From positions 1 through 64,000 of the forward strand of contig JALSJD010000100.1 of assembly GCA_026989535.1 (NCBI GenBank): DNA of 64,000 bases. The letters are read 5' to 3'. Shown here one piece after another: positions 60,291 through 64,000 of the stretch (the stretch's first letter is position 1; each line of letters begins with the position of its first letter). A model generated the notes under the pieces. The model saw nothing but the letters and a program-made list of their open reading frames with translations, made no database searches and was not told the origin of the DNA. The translations under genes were made by a program, and so were the position numbers. The stretch comes from Cyclobacteriaceae bacterium. Its GTDB lineage: Bacteria; Bacteroidota; Bacteroidia; Cytophagales; Cyclobacteriaceae.

Positions 60291-61670
60291 ATGGATACTA
60301 TTTTTCAACACATACACGATGCTGTCTTGGCTTTTTCGGGCTGGATATGGGGCACACCCCTTCTTTTATTATTGGTGGGAGGAGGTTTGTTTTTTGTATT
60401 TTACTCAAGATTTACACCTTACCGGTATTTTTTTCACGCGATAAATATTTTACGTGGCAAGTACGATAAACCTGGAGAAGAAGGTGAAATTAGCCATTAC
60501 GAGGCACTTTCCACGGCACTTGCTGCAACGGTAGGTATGGGTAATGTTTCGGGGGTGGCAGTTGCCATTACTATGGGTGGCCCTGGTGCCATATTTTGGA
60601 TGTGGGTAAGTGCTGTTATTGGCATGGTTACTAAATATTTTACCATCACTTTGGCCGTAATGTTTCGTGGGCGCGATGATGCCGGTGTTGCACAAGGAGG
60701 CCCTATGTATGTTATTCAAGAAGGGATGGGTAAAAAATGGAGACCGCTGGCCGTCTTTTTTAGTTTAACTGCTATGGTAGGCGTACTGCCAATTTTTCAA
60801 GCCAATCAACTAACTAAAGTAATTAGAGATGTAATACTCGTACCCAATGGGCTAGATCAAGGAGCCACCTCGCAATGGATTATAGGGGTTACACTAATGG
60901 TGCTTGTAAGTTTTGTAATTTTTGGTGGCATCAAGCGAATTGCTAAAATTGCGGGTAAGCTAGTACCCTTAATGGTAGTGATTTATTTCTTTTCAGTTAT
61001 ATACATCATTATTGTAAATTTGGAGGTAGTGCCTGCCTCTTTGGCCTTGATTTTTACCGATGCTTTTAGTGCAAAATCTGTTTTGGGTGGTGCAGTAGGC
61101 GCCATTATTATTATTGGGGCAAAAAGGGCCGCTTTTTCAAACGAAGCTGGTATTGGAACGGCTCCAATGGTGCAGGCACAGGCTAAAACAGATGAGCCTG
61201 TAAGAGAAGGGCTTGTAGGTATGTTAGGGCCAGCCATTGATACTTTATTGGTATGCACACTTACTGCATTGGCTATTTTAGTAACAGGCACTTGGCAAGA
61301 GGAAGGCATAGATGGAATTACTGTTACTGTTCACGCTTTTAATAATGCCATTCCTTATGTAGGCAGCTATTTGCTATTCTTGGCTGTTTTAATTTTTGCA
61401 ATCACCTCATTATTCTCCTTGTCGTATTATGGCGAAAAAAGTTTAGCGTTTTTGATAGGAACTAAGAAAGCCCACTTTTATAGAGTAGTATATGTAGTAA
61501 GTATTGTGTTGGGCGCAGTTGCCTCTTTAGATTTTATTATAAATGTGATTGACTCTTTTTATGCTATGATGGCCATTCCTACTATGATATCTGCACTTTG
61601 GCTCGCACCTAAGGTGATGGAAGCAACCAAAAAGTATTTTTTAAAAATGAAAAAAGAAGGGATACTTTAG
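60291..61670 (+). CDS. Alanine/glycine:cation symporter (AGCS family)
   Basis: 459-residue membrane protein with about ten transmembrane segments. Signature: ALSTALAATVGMGNVSGVAVAITMGGPGAIFWMWVSA, then MFRGRDDAGVAQGGPMYVI and, near residue 280, RAAFSNEAGIGTAPMVQA. These are the substrate/sodium-site motifs of the AGCS family (alanine, glycine uptake with Na+ or H+). Length and topology are normal. Confidence 0.92.
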   Translation: MDTIFQHIHDAVLAFSGWIWGTPLLLLLVGGGLFFVFYSRFTPYRYFFHAINILRGKYDKPGEEGEISHYEALSTALAATVGMGNVSGVAVAITMGGPGAIFWMWVSAVIGMVTKYFTITLAVMFRGRDDAGVAQGGPMYVIQEGMGKKWRPLAVFFSLTAMVGVLPIFQANQLTKVIRDVILVPNGLDQGATSQWIIGVTLMVLVSFVIFGGIKRIAKIAGKLVPLMVVIYFFSVIYIIIVNLEVVPASLALIFTDAFSAKSVLGGAVGAIIIIGAKRAAFSNEAGIGTAPMVQAQAKTDEPVREGLVGMLGPAIDTLLVCTLTALAILVTGTWQEEGIDGITVTVHAFNNAIPYVGSYLLFLAVLIFAITSLFSLSYYGEKSLAFLIGTKKAHFYRVVYVVSIVLGAVASLDFIINVIDSFYAMMAIPTMISALWLAPKVMEATKKYFLKMKKEGIL

Positions 61671-61743
61671 ACAATTAGTTTACCTCTTCTGCTACAGGTG
61701 GGCATCTGGTAAGAGAGGTCTAAAAAATAAAATTGGCATTAAA

Positions 61744-61900
61744 ATGATAAAAAAAAGTTGAAAAAGCACCTAAGCATTGGATTGAACAGAGTAAAACCAT
61801 AGTTTCGGGCATTAAAAAAAACAAAGAGGCAGAACGAAGATTTAAAACAGATGCTGTAACCTTATTAATTGATAATAGCGGAGAACTTGTTGCCACTTAA
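61744..61900 (+). pseudogene. Small frameshifted gene with an A8 run
   Basis: ATG (61744) opens MIKKS then stops, but removing one A from the 8-A run (61749-61756) gives MIKKVEKAPKHWIEQSKTIV and continues GIKKNKEAERRFKTDAVTLLIDN to a TAA at 61898: about 50 residues. The composition is coding-like but no family is recognised. Either a pseudogene, a slippage-regulated gene or a sequencing error in a homopolymer. Confidence 0.4.
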
Positions 61901-61933
61901 ATTATAATTTTAACCTACATCAATAACCTAAAC

Positions 61934-63313
61934 ATGTCACAAAACGATAGTACCCCTTTGGTAGAAAGATCGAATACAGTAATGCCAATGATTATTTTGG
62001 CTGCCTTGTTTTTTATATTTGGATTTGTTACCTGGTTAAATGGGCCGTTAATTCCATTTTTTAAATTGGCCTGTGAGCTTACGGAGTCTCAAGCCTATTT
62101 TGTCACCTTTGCTTTTTACATTGCTTATTTTGTAATGGCCATTCCTTCCTCTTGGGTAATCGAAAAAGTGGGCTATAAAAATGGCTTAACCTTGGGATTA
62201 GGCGTAATAGGGCTAGGTGCGTTTATGTTTTACCCTGCAGCCGAAGCCCGTACGTACGAATTGTTTTTGGCTGCTTTATTTGTTATGGGTACAGGGTTAG
62301 CCATTTTGCAAACCGCAGCCGGCCCTTATGTAGTGGTTATTGGCCCCCGCGAAAGTGCTGCGGCAAGAATAAGTGTGTTGGGTATTGCCAATAAACTGGC
62401 AGGGTTTATAGCACCACTGGCGTTAACTGCCTTGGTGCTTTCTAATATGCAAGATTACACGGCTGATAAAATTGCAGCCCTTGATGTGGTAGCTAGAGGA
62501 GAAGCCTTGGATGCCTTGGCACTTCAACTGCAATCACCTTACATTTATATGGGCATTGTTATTTTGGTATTGGCTGTAATGATTAAATTTTCTCCACTAC
62601 CAGAAATTAACCTTGACGAAGATGGAGAGGTTGCTCATTTAAGTATATTTAAACAGATAAAAGGAGCTTTTAAACACCCTCAATTAGTACTGGGTGTAAT
62701 TACGCTAATGCTTTACGTTGCTGCAGAGGTTATTGCCGGAGATTCTATTGGCAGTTTTGGTAAGCAGTTAGGAGTATATGGCGAAAATGGTGATTTTTAC
62801 CTTAAGCTAACCTCCTTTACCATGACCTCGATGATGGTGGGCTATGTGTTAGGTATTTTGTTAATCCCTACGTATGTGTCGCAAATGGCCGCTTTAAAAC
62901 TATCAGGCTTTTTAGGAATCGTACTTGTACTAGCCATCGTAGTTGTTCCAGATTCTATCTTGATTAATTTACCAGGTATGCCAGCCATTCCGTGGGTTAT
63001 TATTTTAGTGTCGTTGCTTGGGTTGGCTAATGCACTTTGTTGGCCAGCTATTTGGCCATTAGCACTTGAAGGAGTTGGTGGTTACACTAAAATTGCTGGA
63101 GCACTATTGGTGATGGGTATTATTGGGGGAGCTGTTTTTCCATTATTATATGGAGCTTGGGCTGGTGCTATTAACGAGGCTAATATGGCTGAAGGAATTG
63201 CAGACACGGCTAAAAGCGGCAATCAAATTGCTTACCTTATTCTTATTCCGGCCTATTTAATGATTATATTCTACGCATTTAAAGGCTATACGTATAGAAG
63301 TTGGAAGAAATAA
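61934..63313 (+). CDS. FucP-type sugar MFS transporter
   Basis: 459-residue twelve-helix major facilitator. Family features: FFIFGFVTWLNGPLIPFFKLACEL, YFVTFAFYIAYFVMAIPSSW, and ILQTAAGPYVVVIGPRESAAARIS, matching the fucose:H+ symporter/glucose-galactose transporter branch. Substrate unassigned. Ends 5 bp from a convergent gene. Confidence 0.85.
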   Translation: MSQNDSTPLVERSNTVMPMIILAALFFIFGFVTWLNGPLIPFFKLACELTESQAYFVTFAFYIAYFVMAIPSSWVIEKVGYKNGLTLGLGVIGLGAFMFYPAAEARTYELFLAALFVMGTGLAILQTAAGPYVVVIGPRESAAARISVLGIANKLAGFIAPLALTALVLSNMQDYTADKIAALDVVARGEALDALALQLQSPYIYMGIVILVLAVMIKFSPLPEINLDEDGEVAHLSIFKQIKGAFKHPQLVLGVITLMLYVAAEVIAGDSIGSFGKQLGVYGENGDFYLKLTSFTMTSMMVGYVLGILLIPTYVSQMAALKLSGFLGIVLVLAIVVVPDSILINLPGMPAIPWVIILVSLLGLANALCWPAIWPLALEGVGGYTKIAGALLVMGIIGGAVFPLLYGAWAGAINEANMAEGIADTAKSGNQIAYLILIPAYLMIIFYAFKGYTYRSWKK

Positions 63314-63318
63314 CCATA

Positions 63319-64000
63319 TTACTTCGTCTTAAACCAGCCTGTTTTACCAGCTTTCTTCTCTTGTTTTTTCACATCAGATAAGGCGGGCGCCATGGTGTAA
63401 ATAATTCCTGATTGTACCGTATGCCATAAGTACGGAAAAATGTTTTTATTTTGCACTCGTTGTGCCTTAATTACTCCTTGTGAGTAGTTTTTGCCTTGCT
63501 CTTTTAGGTTATTAGATTTTAATACCGTGTTGGCAGCAAGGCTCATAAACCCTTGTTTTTTTGTTTGTTCTGTTTTGTTTAGTACTTCTAATTTAACGTT
63601 TTCATATTCAAAATCCAGCGTACCAAACGCTTCTGTATCAGTAGCAGTATATTGGTAATCTAATGAAATAATTTTTCCTGATTTTACCACTACAAGCATC
63701 ATTGGCTCCAACACTTTATTAAACACACTCATTTGTGCCGAGCCAACTTTAGCTTTAATAGTATGCGTATCGTTCGTGCTTAAAAGATTAAACTGAGCTT
63801 CAAAATTTACCGGTGCAGCGTTCATAATTTTAGTTTGGGCATATACCGATAAATAATTATTAATGCTTAATTTGATGGAGTCGTTAGTAAAGCCATACAC
63901 TTGAGCATTCAATTCATTAAAACTAAGCATACTTACCTGACCTGATATCTTGCTTTTTTCATTAATCACAATTCTGCTGCGTTTAACTTCTATGGTATCA
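63319..64000 (-). CDS. C-terminal part of a large uncharacterised protein, cut by the window edge
   Basis: At least 227 residues in an open frame that runs past the right edge, so the start is outside. Beta-strand-rich (FEAQFNLLSTNDTHTIKAKVG, FGTLDFEYENVKLEVLNK) and ending with a short amphipathic and basic tail (YLWHTVQSGIIYTMAP, KKQEKKAGKTGWFKTK). The layout resembles the C-terminus of AsmA/DUF748-like envelope proteins, which are long beta-rich transporters of lipids; this is a weak inference. Confidence 0.5.
   Translation of the reverse strand, partial: DTIEVKRSRIVINEKSKISGQVSMLSFNELNAQVYGFTNDSIKLSINNYLSVYAQTKIMNAAPVNFEAQFNLLSTNDTHTIKAKVGSAQMSVFNKVLEPMMLVVVKSGKIISLDYQYTATDTEAFGTLDFEYENVKLEVLNKTEQTKKQGFMSLAANTVLKSNNLKEQGKNYSQGVIKAQRVQNKNIFPYLWHTVQSGIIYTMAPALSDVKKQEKKAGKTGWFKTK

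Overview
The window is a chromosomal segment of a low-GC member of the Bacteroidota, probably Cytophagales-like or a related marine or soil gliding lineage. The evidence is a C-terminal type IX secretion sorting domain, Bacteroidota-restricted families (three DUF4252 proteins, a DUF4136 lipoprotein), a bacillithiol deacetylase (BshB1), promoters of the TTTG/TAnnTTTG type, weak Shine-Dalgarno sequences and many TTG, GTG or overlapping starts. No rRNA, tRNA, CRISPR array or intact insertion sequence was recognised.

Layout. 0-7.5 kb: a secreted triple-LamG T9SS protein, a YceI lipoprotein, cardiolipin synthase, DoxX, a secreted metallo-beta-lactamase-fold hydrolase. 7.5-12.4 kb: an ECF sigma factor with a candidate anti-sigma gene, three tandem DUF4252 secreted proteins and an ABC exporter. 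12.6-20.4 kb: a TPR membrane protein, then an Lrp/AsnC regulator divergent from a catabolic set (Glu/Leu/Phe/Val dehydrogenase, homogentisate dioxygenase, 4-hydroxyphenylpyruvate dioxygenase, fumarylacetoacetase, flavin reductase-like protein). 20.4-24.2 kb: a YwqK/MORN protein and an LpxR-like outer-membrane protein set in a repeat-rich region with gene relics. 24.2-26.8 kb: a COG3014-like lipoprotein, LpoB and a small secreted protein. 26.9-33.3 kb: a complete trpEGDC(FB)A operon with a TrpF-TrpB fusion and a leader peptide plus terminator in front of trpE. 33.9-46.7 kb: pdxH, a glycosyltransferase, bshB1, a LemA/TPM cluster, a DEAD-box helicase, an FMN-binding glutamate synthase-like protein, yaaA, a yefM-yoeB toxin-antitoxin pair and a methyltransferase. 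46.7-52.7 kb: a repeat cluster, two NAD(P)-dependent oxidoreductases and molybdenum-cofactor genes (mobA-like, moaC, moeA) with an adjacent rof homologue broken by a stop codon. 52.7-64 kb: a DUF4136 lipoprotein, SlyD, class II aldolase, a GH13 lipoprotein, truA, an unusual 509-residue SDR protein with a zinc-ribbon-like motif, DUF2461, an AGCS symporter, a FucP-type sugar transporter and a partial large protein.

How the genes work together. The tyrosine set would convert 4-hydroxyphenylpyruvate to fumarate and acetoacetate, but no maleylacetoacetate isomerase is present locally. The trp genes cover every step from chorismate to tryptophan and appear to be controlled by ribosome-mediated attenuation. 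The GH13 enzyme and the FucP-type transporter fit periplasmic glucan breakdown and sugar uptake, although they are not in one operon.

The most distinctive content lies between genes: a MITE-like family with 13-bp inverted ends (four copies, one carrying a nested 140-bp palindromic element), a ~290-bp repeat flanking lpxR, a two-hairpin dispersed element whose stems vary while staying paired, and at least eight broken gene remnants (lipoprotein, M16 peptidase, IS110, IS21-like ends, GIY-YIG, rof and unidentified ones).
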